Shown: positions 18,744 through 29,076, numbered from the stretch's first letter. The stretch is DNA of 57,192 nt from an uncultured Dorea sp. (GCA_900543415.1 UQRE01000011.1:1-57192), one strand, 5' to 3'. Translations and numbers: made by a program. The notes: a model not told the origin generated them from the letters alone.

Positions 18744-19970
18744 TTAGTTCTGTTCTTCAATACGGATCATATGTAAGATCTGGTCTTTATAACGGTTGGC
18801 TCTTGTGTCATAATCACCCTCCATCATAACAGGAGTGATGAATCCAAATTCACCCTCCAGACCATCAACTTTAATAATCTCCACTTCACCAAAAGAATAT
18901 TGAATGTCTTTCAACATTTCCTTTTCGTCACCCTTCATACGAATAAAGAAACGTCTCTTCGCATCCGCTTTATCTTCCAGGTCAAGCTTTTCTTCCTTCC
19001 ACATGGTCATAATATTACGGTTTAAATGCTTCGCTGCATCCACCACATCTGCCACCACTGCACTGGCAGTCGGAAGTTTACCTGCTCCACTTCCGTAGAA
19101 CAGGGCATCTCCCAATACATTACCATGTACAAAGATTGCGTTAAATACATCATTGACATTGTACAGCGGGTGTTCCGGATACAACATACACGGAGCTACA
19201 ATTGCATGTAGTCTCTTTCCCATCCGCTTGCTGGAAGCAAGCAGTTTAATTGTAGTACCCATCGCTTTGGCATATTTCATATCTTCCACTGTGATCTCTG
19301 TAATTCCCTCGCAATAGATATCTTCAAAATCTACCTGCTGGCCGGAGATCAGAGAAGAAAGAATCGCTATCTTTCTGCAAGCGTCATAACCTTCCACATC
19401 TGCTTCCGGGTTACGCTCTGCATATCCGTTCGCCTGCGCTTCCTTCAGCACAGTATCATAATCAGCACCCTCATAGAACATCTTAGTCAACATATAATTT
19501 GTTGTTCCATTTAAAATGCCGGTAATTTCTTCAATCTCATCTGCTGTAAGTGAAGAGTTGAGCGGTCGGATGATCGGAATACCCCCTCCTACGCTGGCTT
19601 CAAACAGGAAGTTGATATTATGTTCCTTCGCAATTGACAAAAGCTCTGCGCCATGTTTTGCTACAAGAGCCTTATTTGAAGTCACCGCACTTTTTCCGGC
19701 CTGAAGACTGCGCTTCACAAATGTATACGCCGGCTCAATACCACCTAAAACTTCTACAACGATCTGAACATCATCATCATTGATGATCGTTTCAAAATCA
19801 TGAACAATTTTCTCCTGTACAGGATCCCCGGGGAAATCTTTAAAATCAAGAACATATTTAATATTCAGTTCTTCGCCGATCCGTTGATTGATCTGACTTC
19901 CATTGGTGTCCACTACTTCCACAACACCGCTTCCAACGGTTCCATAACCTAATACCGCAATATTTACCAT
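18744..19970 (-). CDS. hom: Homoserine dehydrogenase
   Basis: NAD(P)H-dependent reduction of aspartate semialdehyde to homoserine, leading to threonine and methionine. The Rossmann motif GYGTVGSG is at residues 8-15, and the substrate-binding segment GILNGTTNYMLTKM and the catalytic lysine region follow. A C-terminal ACT-like part is present. It lies 13 bases downstream of prfB and just upstream of lysC. Confidence 0.95.
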   Translation of the reverse strand: MVNIAVLGYGTVGSGVVEVVDTNGSQINQRIGEELNIKYVLDFKDFPGDPVQEKIVHDFETIINDDDVQIVVEVLGGIEPAYTFVKRSLQAGKSAVTSNKALVAKHGAELLSIAKEHNINFLFEASVGGGIPIIRPLNSSLTADEIEEITGILNGTTNYMLTKMFYEGADYDTVLKEAQANGYAERNPEADVEGYDACRKIAILSSLISGQQVDFEDIYCEGITEITVEDMKYAKAMGTTIKLLASSKRMGKRLHAIVAPCMLYPEHPLYNVNDVFNAIFVHGNVLGDALFYGSGAGKLPTASAVVADVVDAAKHLNRNIMTMWKEEKLDLEDKADAKRRFFIRMKGDEKEMLKDIQYSFGEVEIIKVDGLEGEFGFITPVMMEGDYDTRANRYKDQILHMIRIEEQN

Positions 19971-19983
19971 ATAATTCCTCCCT

Positions 19984-21091
19984 CTAGCGATTTGCCTGTT
20001 CCTTTAAATATGCATTTATAAAAATATCGATATTTCCATCAAGCACTGCCATCACATTACTGTTTTCTACATTCGTACGGTGATCTTTGACCATCGTATA
20101 CGGCTGCAGTACATAGGAACGGATCTGGTTGCCAAATCCGATTTCTTTGACCTCGCCCCGGATATCAGACACTTTTTCTGCCTGCTCCTGTTCTTTCATA
20201 AGCTGAAGCTTTGCCTTCAACATCTGCATAGCTTTTTCTCTGTTATGATGCTGCGAGCGTTCATTCTGACACTGCACCACAATGCCAGTAGGCAGATGTG
20301 TGATGCGGATTGCAGAAGAAGTCTTATTGACATGCTGTCCGCCTGCTCCGCTGGCTCGATACGTATCAATCTTCAGCTCGTCTTCCGCAATCTCGATATC
20401 AATGTCGTCTTCCAGATCCGGCATCACATCACAGGATGCAAAGGACGTCTGTCTCTTTCCCGCGGAATTAAACGGCGAGATCCGCACAAGCCTGTGCACA
20501 CCTTTTTCGGACTTCAGATAACCGTAGGCGTTCTCACCATTCACTTCAAATGTCACTGTCTTTATGCCTGTAATATCTCCATCCAGATAATCTAATATTT
20601 TTATTGAAAGCCCTTTTCTCTCTGCCCAGCGGTTGTACATACGATAGAGCATTCCCGCCCAGTCACAGGATTCCGTTCCGCCGGCTCCTGCATGAATCGT
20701 CATGATCGCATTGCATCGGTCGTACTCTCCGCAGAGCAATGTCTGAACCCGGAGAGCTTCAAACCGTTCTTCAAATTCCCGAATATCTTTTTCGATCTCC
20801 CGAACCATCGAAAGGTCCTCTTCCTCGTAAGCCATATCGATAAGGAGTATCGTATCTTCATACCCCTGATACAGTTTCCGAATCTCATCTATCAGTTCCT
20901 TCAGGTTCTTCAGATCTTTCATAATCTGCTGAGACTCTTCCGGGTTATCCCAGAATCCCGGTTCTTCTACTTTACGCTCCAGCTCTTCCATCTGCTTCTC
21001 TTTGCCGGCGACGTCAAAGTGAATCCCTCATCTCGGCAAGAGGTTCTTCGTAAGCGTTCATCAAACTTTTAAACTGGTCTAACTCAACCAC
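19984..21091 (-). CDS. prfB: Peptide chain release factor 2, with programmed +1 frameshift
   Basis: RF2 reads UAA and UGA stops. The gene is in two frames: 25 codons from a GTG at 21091 (AGAGGTG six bases upstream) lead to an in-frame TGA at 21014-21016, and the +1 frame then continues for 343 codons, giving 368 residues. The slip site is CTT TGA C, preceded by an internal Shine-Dalgarno-like AGGGAT, exactly the RF2 autoregulatory arrangement. The SPF stop-recognition motif (RISPFNSAGKRQTSF) and the catalytic GGQ (GAGGQHVNKTSSAIR) are intact. Low RF2 lets the ribosome pause and shift, raising RF2. Confidence 0.96.
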
Positions 21092-21128
21092 TGCTTTCAC
21101 CTCTTTCTATCTTCTATTTTCCGGTCTT

Positions 21129-23693
21129 CTATTTACGACCGCAGCACTGCTTATATTTTTTTCCACTTCCGCATGGACATGGGTCGTTTGGATAGACTTT
21201 CTTCTCTTCGCGCTTCTTTGGTGCACGAACGGAAGACTCATCCTTATTCGTTCCGGTTGCTTTTGCTACCTGTTCACGTTCCACCTTCTGCTCGATTCTC
21301 ACATGGAACAATGCACGAACCGTATCCGCTGTAATACTCTTCGTCATCTCTCCGAACATATCATAGCCAAGCATCTTGTACTCTACCTTCGGATCTCTCT
21401 GTCCGTATGCCTGAAGCCCGATTCCCTGTCTGAGCTGATCCATATCGTCAATGTGATCCATCCATTTTGCATCAATTACTTTAAGAAGAACAACTCGTTC
21501 AATTTCACGAATGTGCTCCGGCTCCGGGAACTCTGCCTCTTTTGCTTCATATGCCTTCGCAGCACGCTCTTTCAGCATATGCTTTAACTGCTTCTGGCTC
21601 ATTCCCTTTACATCCTCTTTTGTAATCGGCTGCATCGGAATTGTTGTCAGTATTGTCCGGTTCAAATCATTCAGGTCGAAATCTTCGTAATCCTGATCTG
21701 AAGATACAATCATATCTACTGTATTTTCCAGATAATCGTTGATCATGTGGAAAATAGAATCTCTCATGTTCTCACCGTCTAATACACGGCGTCTCTCTTC
21801 GTAAATGATCTCTCTTTGCTCATTCATAACCTGGTCATATTCTAACAGGTTCTTACGAATTCCAAAGTTATTACTCTCGATCTTTTCCTGAGCTTTTTCA
21901 ATCGCATTGGACAGCATCTTGTGCTGGATCTGTTCTCCCTCTTCAACACCTAAAGTGTTAAATACGCTCATCAGTCTTTCAGAGCCAAACAGACGCATAA
22001 GATCGTCCTCAAGAGAAATATAGAATCTGGATTCTCCCGGGTCACCCTGACGTCCTGCACGTCCTCTGAGCTGATTATCAATACGTCTTGACTCATGGCG
22101 TTCTGTACCGATGATTTTAAGTCCGCCGGCTTCTCTTGACTCATCATCCAGCTTAATATCTGTACCACGTCCTGCCATATTCGTTGCAATCGTAACTGCG
22201 TCATGTACACCTGCCTCTGCAACGATCTGCGCCTCCATTTCATGGAACTTAGCATTTAACACGTTATGCTTGATTCCACGCTTCTTCAGCATGCCGCTTA
22301 GCAGTTCAGATGTCTCGATCGTAATCGTACCTACCAGTACCGGCTGATGCTTAGCATGCGCCGCCTCGATCTCATCACAGACTGCTTTGAATTTCTCTCT
22401 TTTGGTCTTGTATACCACATCTTCCAGGTCTTTTCTCTGTACAGGAACATTGGTCGGAATTTCAATAACGTCCATTCCGTAAATCTCACGGAACTCCTTC
22501 TCTTCTGTAAGAGCCGTACCTGTCATACCTGCTTTTTTCGCATATTTATTAAATAAGTTCTGGAACGTAATCGTAGCAAGCGTCTTACTCTCTCGTTTTA
22601 CCTTAACGTGCTCTTTCGCTTCAATTGCCTGATGGAGACCATCGGAATAGCGACGTCCCGGCATTATACGTCCGGTAAATTCGTCTACAATAAGAACTTC
22701 ATCATCCTTTACAACATAATCCTGATCCCGGAACATCAGATTATGGGCACGGAGCGCTAAAATAATATTGTGCTGGATATCCAGATTCTCTGCATCTGCC
22801 AGGTTTTCGATATGGAAGAATTTTTCAACCTTTTTCACGCCATCTTCAGTCAGGTTGATATTTTTCTCTTTCTCATTGACGATGAAGTCCCCCGTTTCTT
22901 CGATATCCTCTCCGAGAATGGCATTCATCTTCGTAAATTCTCCGCTGGCTTCTCCACGCTGAAGCTGACGCGCCAAAATATCACATGCCTCATAGAGCTT
23001 TGTTGACTTACTGCTCTGACCGGAAATAATAAGCGGCGTTCTTGCCTCGTCGATCAATACGGAGTCCACCTCATCGATCACTGCATATTTTAAACCTCTC
23101 TGCACTAATTGCTCTTTGTAGATCACCATGTTATCTCTAAGATAATCAAATCCAAGCTCATTGTTTGTCACATAGGTGATGTCACAATTATAAGCGGCAC
23201 GACGTTCATCATTATCCATTCCATTTAATACTACACCTACTGTCAGGCCCAAGAACTCATGCACCTGCCCCATCCAGTGTGCGTCACGTTGTGCCAGATA
23301 GTCATTGACTGTTACAATGTGAACTCCTTCTCCGGTCAGTGCATTTAAATAAGCGGGAAGTGTAGAAACTAATGTTTTACCTTCACCTGTCTTCATCTCT
23401 GCAATACGTCCCTGATGAAGAATAATACCTCCGATCAACTGTACGCGGTAGTGCTTCATTCCGAGAGTACGCACAGCCGCTTCCCGCACAACTGCATAAG
23501 CCTCCGGCAAAATGTCATCCAGTGTCTCTCCTTTGGATAACCGCTCTTTAAATTCTCTCGTTTTATCCTTTAATTCCGCATCAGACAAACTGTGCATCTG
23601 CTCATCTAACGCCTCGATAGCGTCTGCGATCGGATAAATACGTTTTAATTCATTTTCACTATGTGTTCCAAAAATTTTCTGTATTAAACCCAT
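21129..23693 (-). CDS. secA: Preprotein translocase ATPase SecA
   Basis: The motor for protein export through SecYEG. Walker A AEMKTGEGKT, the DEVDSVLIDEA DEAD-like motif, the preprotein cross-linking domain and helicase motif VI (GRAGRQGDPG) are all present. The C-terminus has the zinc-binding SEC-C tail PCPCGSGKKYKQCC. The length of 854 residues is normal for SecA1. It lies 37 bases upstream of prfB, the conserved secA-prfB order. Confidence 0.97.
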   Translation of the reverse strand: MGLIQKIFGTHSENELKRIYPIADAIEALDEQMHSLSDAELKDKTREFKERLSKGETLDDILPEAYAVVREAAVRTLGMKHYRVQLIGGIILHQGRIAEMKTGEGKTLVSTLPAYLNALTGEGVHIVTVNDYLAQRDAHWMGQVHEFLGLTVGVVLNGMDNDERRAAYNCDITYVTNNELGFDYLRDNMVIYKEQLVQRGLKYAVIDEVDSVLIDEARTPLIISGQSSKSTKLYEACDILARQLQRGEASGEFTKMNAILGEDIEETGDFIVNEKEKNINLTEDGVKKVEKFFHIENLADAENLDIQHNIILALRAHNLMFRDQDYVVKDDEVLIVDEFTGRIMPGRRYSDGLHQAIEAKEHVKVKRESKTLATITFQNLFNKYAKKAGMTGTALTEEKEFREIYGMDVIEIPTNVPVQRKDLEDVVYKTKREKFKAVCDEIEAAHAKHQPVLVGTITIETSELLSGMLKKRGIKHNVLNAKFHEMEAQIVAEAGVHDAVTIATNMAGRGTDIKLDDESREAGGLKIIGTERHESRRIDNQLRGRAGRQGDPGESRFYISLEDDLMRLFGSERLMSVFNTLGVEEGEQIQHKMLSNAIEKAQEKIESNNFGIRKNLLEYDQVMNEQREIIYEERRRVLDGENMRDSIFHMINDYLENTVDMIVSSDQDYEDFDLNDLNRTILTTIPMQPITKEDVKGMSQKQLKHMLKERAAKAYEAKEAEFPEPEHIREIERVVLLKVIDAKWMDHIDDMDQLRQGIGLQAYGQRDPKVEYKMLGYDMFGEMTKSITADTVRALFHVRIEQKVEREQVAKATGTNKDESSVRAPKKREEKKVYPNDPCPCGSGKKYKQCCGRK

Positions 23694-23800
23694 TTCGTTA
23701 AATACTCCTTGTTCGTAAATTTACTCAAATTACATTCTAACACTATCCATATTTCAATTCAAGCCATATCTAAAGTGTTTACAAACTGGACATAGTTCTA

Positions 23801-24574
23801 TCATAATCTATATAATTTCACCTCGTCATAAGGCACTGTTCCTCCAAAAAGATCGAGCGCGCTTCCGATCGTGAAATCAACCTTTCCTTGTGTCACCTGT
23901 TCAAAACATTTCAGATCCTCGAAGCTTCCGATTCCTCCTGCATATGTAACAGGTATTCCATTATAATTTCCCAGAAGACGGGCAAGCTTCTCGTCAATCC
24001 CCGACGATTTTCCTTCCACATCTACGCCGTGAACAAGAAATTCATCACAATACACTTCCAGCTTTCTCAGCACATCTTCTGTAAGTCTGACATCCGTATA
24101 GTTCTGCCACCGGTCTGTTACAATGTAATAATCATCTTCTCTCTTGCGGCAGCTTACATCAATGACTATTCTCTCTTTCCCCACCGTGTTTTTCAATCTT
24201 TCCATCTGTTCCCAGCGAATCTGCCCTCCCCGGAACACGTAAGACGTCACAATCACATGGCTGGCTCCCATATTCAAATACTCTTCCGCATTTTCCGCAG
24301 TGATCCCCCCGCCGATCTGAAGCCCCCCGGGGTAAGCACCAAGTGCTTTGCACGCCTGCTTCTTAGTCTCCATATAATAAGAAGAAATGGGCGGATTCAA
24401 CAGGATAACATGCCCTCCACTAAGCCCGTCTTCTTTATAGAGCCGCGCATAATAATCCGCCTCCTGCTCAGACGCAAAATTGACAGCCGCCTGATTGCCT
24501 GTATCCTGAAGGCTTCCGCCCACAATCTGTTTCACTTTACCATTATGAATATCAATACACGGGCGAAATCTCAT
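23801..24574 (-). CDS. hisA: HisA, eukaryotic-type ProFAR isomerase
   Basis: A 257-residue TIM-barrel enzyme of histidine synthesis (ProFAR to PRFAR). It matches the fungal and plant HIS6 form rather than the usual bacterial HisA: CIDIHNGKVKQIVGGSL at the N-terminus, LQIGGGI, VIVTSYVF, IVIDVSCRK, EFLVHGVDVEG and VDFTIGSALDLFGG near the end are the markers of that branch. It stands alone, away from any his operon, between secA and a lipoprotein gene. Catalytic aspartates are in the first motif (CID) and in the GVDVEG segment. Function is well supported; the odd branch suggests ancient transfer or an alternative lineage of HisA. Confidence 0.88.
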   Translation of the reverse strand: MRFRPCIDIHNGKVKQIVGGSLQDTGNQAAVNFASEQEADYYARLYKEDGLSGGHVILLNPPISSYYMETKKQACKALGAYPGGLQIGGGITAENAEEYLNMGASHVIVTSYVFRGGQIRWEQMERLKNTVGKERIVIDVSCRKREDDYYIVTDRWQNYTDVRLTEDVLRKLEVYCDEFLVHGVDVEGKSSGIDEKLARLLGNYNGIPVTYAGGIGSFEDLKCFEQVTQGKVDFTIGSALDLFGGTVPYDEVKLYRL

Positions 24575-24618
24575 GTGCTAAACCTCCTGTTTCCCTTACA
24601 ATAATTATAATAAGTGCC

Positions 24619-24647
24619 ATTATAACACACCTTTTCCAGATTGGAAA
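24619..24647 (-). promoter_or_regulatory. Promoter of hisA
   Basis: TTTCCA (24642-24647) and TATAAT (24619-24624) with a 17-base spacer on the minus strand, about 45 bases before the gene. Confidence 0.6.
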
Positions 24648-24710
24648 GAGAGTATACTCTGTTTTTTTAGAATATCCTGTATTTTTTTAGACTGTCGATT
24701 TGTTTTCCTC

Positions 24711-24746
24711 AAAAAAAGAAAAAGCAGTCACTGAAACTACTTTTTC
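24711..24746 (-). terminator. Terminator of the lipoprotein gene
   Basis: An 11-bp stem (24718-24728 with 24736-24746, one U-G pair in the minus-strand RNA) followed by seven U residues, just past the lipoprotein stop codon. Confidence 0.75.
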
Positions 24747-24759
24747 TTTATGCTTCTTA

Positions 24760-25101
24760 TTACTGATTTTTTGTTGTTGCAGATTCGTTGCGGTTTACCG
24801 CATCATCCAGATTATCTTCCGCTCTGTCAATGCCGTCTTGCACTTTGTCTCCGGCTTCTTCTATCATGCCTTTGTCATTTGTATTATCTGTAGCATTATT
24901 CATATTGTCATTTTTGATGCTTTCATCATTCACATCTGTATTATCGTCATATGAATTTCCGGTGTTTTCTGTCGCACCATTTCCTGTTTCCCCGGAATTT
25001 TCTACCGCTCCGTTGTCTTTGTTGTCACTTCCGCAGGCTGTCACGCTCATCAGTACACCTACGCATGTTAACATGAGTAATAATTTTCTGAACTGTTTCA
25101 T
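24760..25101 (-). CDS. Small acidic lipoprotein of unknown function
   Basis: A 113-residue protein with a type II signal peptide: KQFRKLLLMLTCVGVLMSV followed by the lipobox TAC. The mature part is very rich in Asn, Asp, Thr and Glu and probably unfolded, with a short helical stretch near the end (AGDKVQDGIDRAEDNLDDAV) that resembles the repeats in small Firmicutes surface lipoproteins. The start at 25101 follows AAGGGAGAGG. No function can be given. Confidence 0.75.
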   Translation of the reverse strand: MKQFRKLLLMLTCVGVLMSVTACGSDNKDNGAVENSGETGNGATENTGNSYDDNTDVNDESIKNDNMNNATDNTNDKGMIEEAGDKVQDGIDRAEDNLDDAVNRNESATTKNQ

Positions 25102-25220
25102 TTTTCCTCTCCCTTTCACACATGTATATTTATCTATCCATCAAGTAATACTTGTTGCTAGTAATATCTGCAAATGAGCAGATTCTATACAATGCTTTTA
25201 CTGGGAGATTCTGACATTTT

Positions 25221-27173
25221 TTAAAAACGCTCAGCCAACTGACCGCTTTGATATGCCTCTAAGAGCAGTTCCAGCTCTTTGATCTGGACTTTCAGGTCTT
25301 TGCCGATATCCGTGTCGCCAACAAGCTTTCGCTCTACGACACGCTTTACAACCACACTGTCCGAATGAATGTCGCTTTCTTTTTCGATTGCTGCCTCTGT
25401 GGATTCAAAAGGATCATGCGCCGCAAGGATCAGCCCATAAGAATTGTAGATCAGCGTATATCCGGCGATTCCTGTTTCCTTTTGATAGGCTCTGGAAAAT
25501 CCGCCATCAATTACTAATACTTTGCCATTGCATTTTATCGGATTCTCTCCGTTCTTTGATTTTACCGGAACATGACCATTAATGATATGCGTTCCCTGTT
25601 CCGGAAGTCCAAACTCCTTAAGAATACCGTCAATTACTTCTTCATTTTCCAACAGATGATAATATGGATTCTTCTGTTCCTTATGAGTCTCCTTATCTGC
25701 CAGAAAATACCGTTCAAACGTTGCCATCTTATCCTTTCCGAACAGCGGTGAATTTTCGCTGAGCCAGATATACCACATCATATCTCTGCCCCGTTGCCGC
25801 TCGCCGGCGTCTATGGCATAGAACCCTTTCCTTACATAGCTCTCCAGCACCTCATACAGTGATTTCCCTTTATACTCGTGTCCGTAAATGCGTACTGTTT
25901 TTAAGCTTCCATCCTCACATAACGGAACACAGCCATGATATAAAAGATTATTATTATACACTTTATAGAGACTTCCTTTATTCAAAAGGAAACGCATATG
26001 CTTCTGCAATTTCTCACAATTTAAAAATGCACAAGTCAGACGCTCCATAATATCTTCTTCCTCTTCTGTCAATGCGTACGGATCTTTCGGATCAATGGTC
26101 GGAAAATAGTGATCCAAAAGTTCATACTCCTTCCCATCCAAAGTAATCTTTCCCGCTTCATAATCAATCAGATGCAGAAGATTTCTTTTTTCTAAATGAA
26201 AGCTTGGATTTCTCTTGATCGTCTCCCCTTCCACCTTAAATTGAATAACGGAAATCGCTTTATGCATACGAATTTCCAGTTCTTTCTCCGCTTCCGCTCC
26301 TGAGTGTTCTCCCTTTAACTGGAACTGCAGACATGGGTCTTCTCCATAAGTATTTAAAGCAAAGGTCGCCAACGGGAGAAGGTTGATCCCATACCCATCT
26401 TCTAAAATATCAAGATTGCCATAACGGGCGCAGATGCGGATCACATTAGCAATACATCCTCTTTGCCCTGCTGCCGCACCCATCCACAGAACATCGTGAT
26501 TTCCCCACTGGATATCTACGGAATGATAGGTCATCAGCTTATCCATAATAATATGAGGCCCCGGTCCACGATCAAAGATATCTCCCACAATGTGAAGATG
26601 GTCCACCGTCAGCCTCTGGATCAGTTCACTTAATGCTACAATAAATTCTCCTGCTCTCTGCGTCTCTATGATCGTACTTACAATGGCATTATAATAAGAT
26701 TCCTTGTCAGATATCTCCGGGCGCACAGTAATAAGCTCCTCGATCACATATGCGAACTCCTCCGGCAGTGCTTTTCTGACCTTTGACCGCGTATATTTGC
26801 TCGCTGCATTTTTACATACTTCGATCAGGCGATACAAAGTAATCTTATACCACTCCTCCATGCTTTCTTCTGATTCTTTGATCCGTTCCATCTTCTCTCT
26901 CGGATAATAAATAAGAGTAGCAAGGGACTGTTTCTCCCTGCTACTCATAGTATTCCCAAAGACATCTTCGATTTTACGGCGCACGGAACCTGAGCCATTC
27001 TTAAGGACATGGGAAAATGCTTCATATTCTCCATGAATATCTGTTAAGAAATGCTCTGTGCCCTTCGGAAGATTCAAGATTGCCTGCAGATTAATAATCT
27101 CTGTCGACGCCTTGGCGATGGTTGGATAAAGTTCAGAAAGTCGTTCCAGATAACGTGTCATTAACTCTTTCAT
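25221..27173 (-). CDS. fbp: Fructose-1,6-bisphosphatase, class III
   Basis: The gluconeogenic phosphatase typical of Firmicutes, unrelated to class I enzymes and of the calcineurin-like fold. Metal-ligand motifs visible are LTDIHGEYEAF, VGDIFDRGPGPH and WGNHDVLWMGAAAG, with a C-terminal IINGHVPVKSKNGENP. About 650 residues, the family size. I chose the ATG at 27173, which follows GGAGG; two earlier in-frame ATGs lack a ribosome site. It lies just downstream of dapB. Confidence 0.93.
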   Translation of the reverse strand: MKELMTRYLERLSELYPTIAKASTEIINLQAILNLPKGTEHFLTDIHGEYEAFSHVLKNGSGSVRRKIEDVFGNTMSSREKQSLATLIYYPREKMERIKESEESMEEWYKITLYRLIEVCKNAASKYTRSKVRKALPEEFAYVIEELITVRPEISDKESYYNAIVSTIIETQRAGEFIVALSELIQRLTVDHLHIVGDIFDRGPGPHIIMDKLMTYHSVDIQWGNHDVLWMGAAAGQRGCIANVIRICARYGNLDILEDGYGINLLPLATFALNTYGEDPCLQFQLKGEHSGAEAEKELEIRMHKAISVIQFKVEGETIKRNPSFHLEKRNLLHLIDYEAGKITLDGKEYELLDHYFPTIDPKDPYALTEEEEDIMERLTCAFLNCEKLQKHMRFLLNKGSLYKVYNNNLLYHGCVPLCEDGSLKTVRIYGHEYKGKSLYEVLESYVRKGFYAIDAGERQRGRDMMWYIWLSENSPLFGKDKMATFERYFLADKETHKEQKNPYYHLLENEEVIDGILKEFGLPEQGTHIINGHVPVKSKNGENPIKCNGKVLVIDGGFSRAYQKETGIAGYTLIYNSYGLILAAHDPFESTEAAIEKESDIHSDSVVVKRVVERKLVGDTDIGKDLKVQIKELELLLEAYQSGQLAERF

Positions 27174-27213
27174 AAGCTCCTCCATACTAATTTTATATGA
27201 ACCGGTTCTCACC

Positions 27214-27972
27214 CTAGAACTGGATCACATCAGACATATCATACATTCCTGCCGGTTTACCTGCCAAGAATTTTGCCGCTTCTACCGCCCCTTTTCCAAA
27301 TACGGTCTTGGAATATGCAGTATGTTTAAACTCAATGACTTCATCAGTGCCGGCATAAATCACTTCATGGTCACCGACGATCGTTCCGCCGCGGACAGCG
27401 CTGATTCCAATTTCCTTCGCGTCGCGCTTCTTTCTCTCCTGACTTCGGTCATAGACATAATGGTACTGATTCTCCATTGCCTCATTCATGGAATTCGCCA
27501 ATGCAAGTGCCGTACCGCTTGGGGCATCCAGCTTCTGATTATGATGTCTTTCCACAATCTCCATATCGTATCCTGCCGGTGCCAGCACAGCCGTTGCCTC
27601 CTTCAGAAGCTTCAGCAAAAGATTAATTCCGAGAGACATATTTGCTGATTTCAGCACAGCCGTCTCTTTCGCAGTCTCTTTCACTTTTGCAAGCTGTTCT
27701 TCCGAAAGCCCTGTCGTACACAAAACAACCGGAAGTTTTTTGTCTTTACAGCTGTCAAGCAGCGCATCTATTGCCGCTGCATTGGAAAAATCAATGACTA
27801 CATCTGCCTCTTCCGTACATGCTTCCATACTGTCAAACACCGGATAATCATTCTCAATTTCCTTATATTTGTCTATGCCGGCTACAATCTCAATACTTTC
27901 GTCATTTTTTATAAGTCCGGTAATTACCTGTCCCATGTGCCCATTGCATCCATGCATAATTGCTCGTACCAT
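27214..27972 (-). CDS. dapB: 4-hydroxy-tetrahydrodipicolinate reductase
   Basis: Lysine and diaminopimelate pathway enzyme that reduces the DapA product. The nucleotide-binding motif HGCNGHMGQ is at the N-terminus; the active-site signature ERHHNQKLDAPSGTA is intact. Start chosen at 27972, after GAGGAGGAC; the longer frame has no ribosome site. The protein is 252 residues. dapA lies upstream on the same strand. Confidence 0.95.
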   Translation of the reverse strand: MVRAIMHGCNGHMGQVITGLIKNDESIEIVAGIDKYKEIENDYPVFDSMEACTEEADVVIDFSNAAAIDALLDSCKDKKLPVVLCTTGLSEEQLAKVKETAKETAVLKSANMSLGINLLLKLLKEATAVLAPAGYDMEIVERHHNQKLDAPSGTALALANSMNEAMENQYHYVYDRSQERKKRDAKEIGISAVRGGTIVGDHEVIYAGTDEVIEFKHTAYSKTVFGKGAVEAAKFLAGKPAGMYDMSDVIQF

Positions 27973-28028
27973 ATTGTCTGTCCTCCTCATCAGTCTTATT
28001 CTTATCTGACTATTAGCTCTTTTCATAC

Positions 28029-28078
28029 AAAAAGGATATCATATCTGTTGAATGCAATCAACCTATGATATCCTTTTC
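28029..28078 (-). terminator. Hairpin terminator between dapA and dapB
   Basis: A 14-bp stem (28030-28043 with 28064-28077) followed on the minus strand by a U run. It would reduce read-through from dapA into dapB. Confidence 0.65.
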
Positions 28079-28095
28079 ACATTCTTCTCTGAAAA

Positions 28096-28986
28096 CTATG
28101 CAAGCTTGATTCCAAATTCTGTCATTGCCTTTGCCAGGCTTTCTTCATGCTGAGGTGTAATCTCTGTAAGAGGCATACGAAGTGGTCCGCAGTCCATTCC
28201 CATAAGCTTCATTGCCTTCTTAACAGGAATCGGATTCACTTCACAGAACAACTGCTCGATCAGCGGAATCGCTTTCAGCTGAAGTTCCAGACTTCCTTTT
28301 ACATCACCTTCAAAGAATTTTGCACAAATATCATGTGTCTCCTGCGGAGCCACATTGGATAATACAGAAATCACACCTTTTCCTCCAAGAGAAAGAATCG
28401 GTACGATCTGATCGTCATTTCCGGAATACAGATCTGCTTTTCCATCTGTGAGATGCATAATCTTTGCCACTTGAGAAATGTTACCGGAAGCTTCTTTAAT
28501 TCCTACAATATTATCAACTTCTTTGATCAATCTTGCCGCCGTTGCCGGTTCGATATTACATCCCGTTCTGCTTGCAACACTATACATAATAATCGGAGCT
28601 TTTGCCTCCTTCGCCACTGCTGTGTAGTGTCCTACAAGTCCTTCCTGTGTTGCCTTGTTGTAATAAGGTGTTACAACGAGCAGTCCGTCTGCGCCATATG
28701 AAGCAGCTTCTTTGGACATGTCGATTGCTGTTCTCGTACAATTAGAACCTGTTCCTGCAATGATCGGAAGTCTTCCCTTCGTTCTTTCAATCGCAAATTT
28801 CACACATTCCATGTGTTCTTTCTCTGACATTGTTGCAGACTCTCCGGTTGTACCGCAGATTATAATACTGTCCGTTCCGTTATTACAGTGATAATCGATC
28901 AACTGATCCAATTTATCATAATTAATGCTCTCATCTTCATTAAACGGTGTGACAATTGCCACGCCAGCACCTGTAAAAATAGACAT
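28096..28986 (-). CDS. dapA: 4-hydroxy-tetrahydrodipicolinate synthase
   Basis: A 296-residue TIM-barrel aldolase that condenses pyruvate with aspartate semialdehyde. The family signature GTTGESATMSEKEH is near residue 45, the catalytic tyrosine in MYSVASRTG near 134 and the Schiff-base lysine in VGIKEASG near 162. It works with DapB next door and with LysC elsewhere in the window. Confidence 0.95.
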   Translation of the reverse strand: MSIFTGAGVAIVTPFNEDESINYDKLDQLIDYHCNNGTDSIIICGTTGESATMSEKEHMECVKFAIERTKGRLPIIAGTGSNCTRTAIDMSKEAASYGADGLLVVTPYYNKATQEGLVGHYTAVAKEAKAPIIMYSVASRTGCNIEPATAARLIKEVDNIVGIKEASGNISQVAKIMHLTDGKADLYSGNDDQIVPILSLGGKGVISVLSNVAPQETHDICAKFFEGDVKGSLELQLKAIPLIEQLFCEVNPIPVKKAMKLMGMDCGPLRMPLTEITPQHEESLAKAMTEFGIKLA

Positions 28987-29076
28987 ACTTATCCTCCTGA
29001 CTATTATATGATTATAGAAATTCTATCACCATTCAGATATGATGTCAACGAAAGTCTTCACACGTTTTTCTTATCC

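Noticed and set aside
18744..19983. Riboswitch or T-box before hom or lysC
   Set aside because: The gaps are 13 and 40 bases, too short for a leader element.
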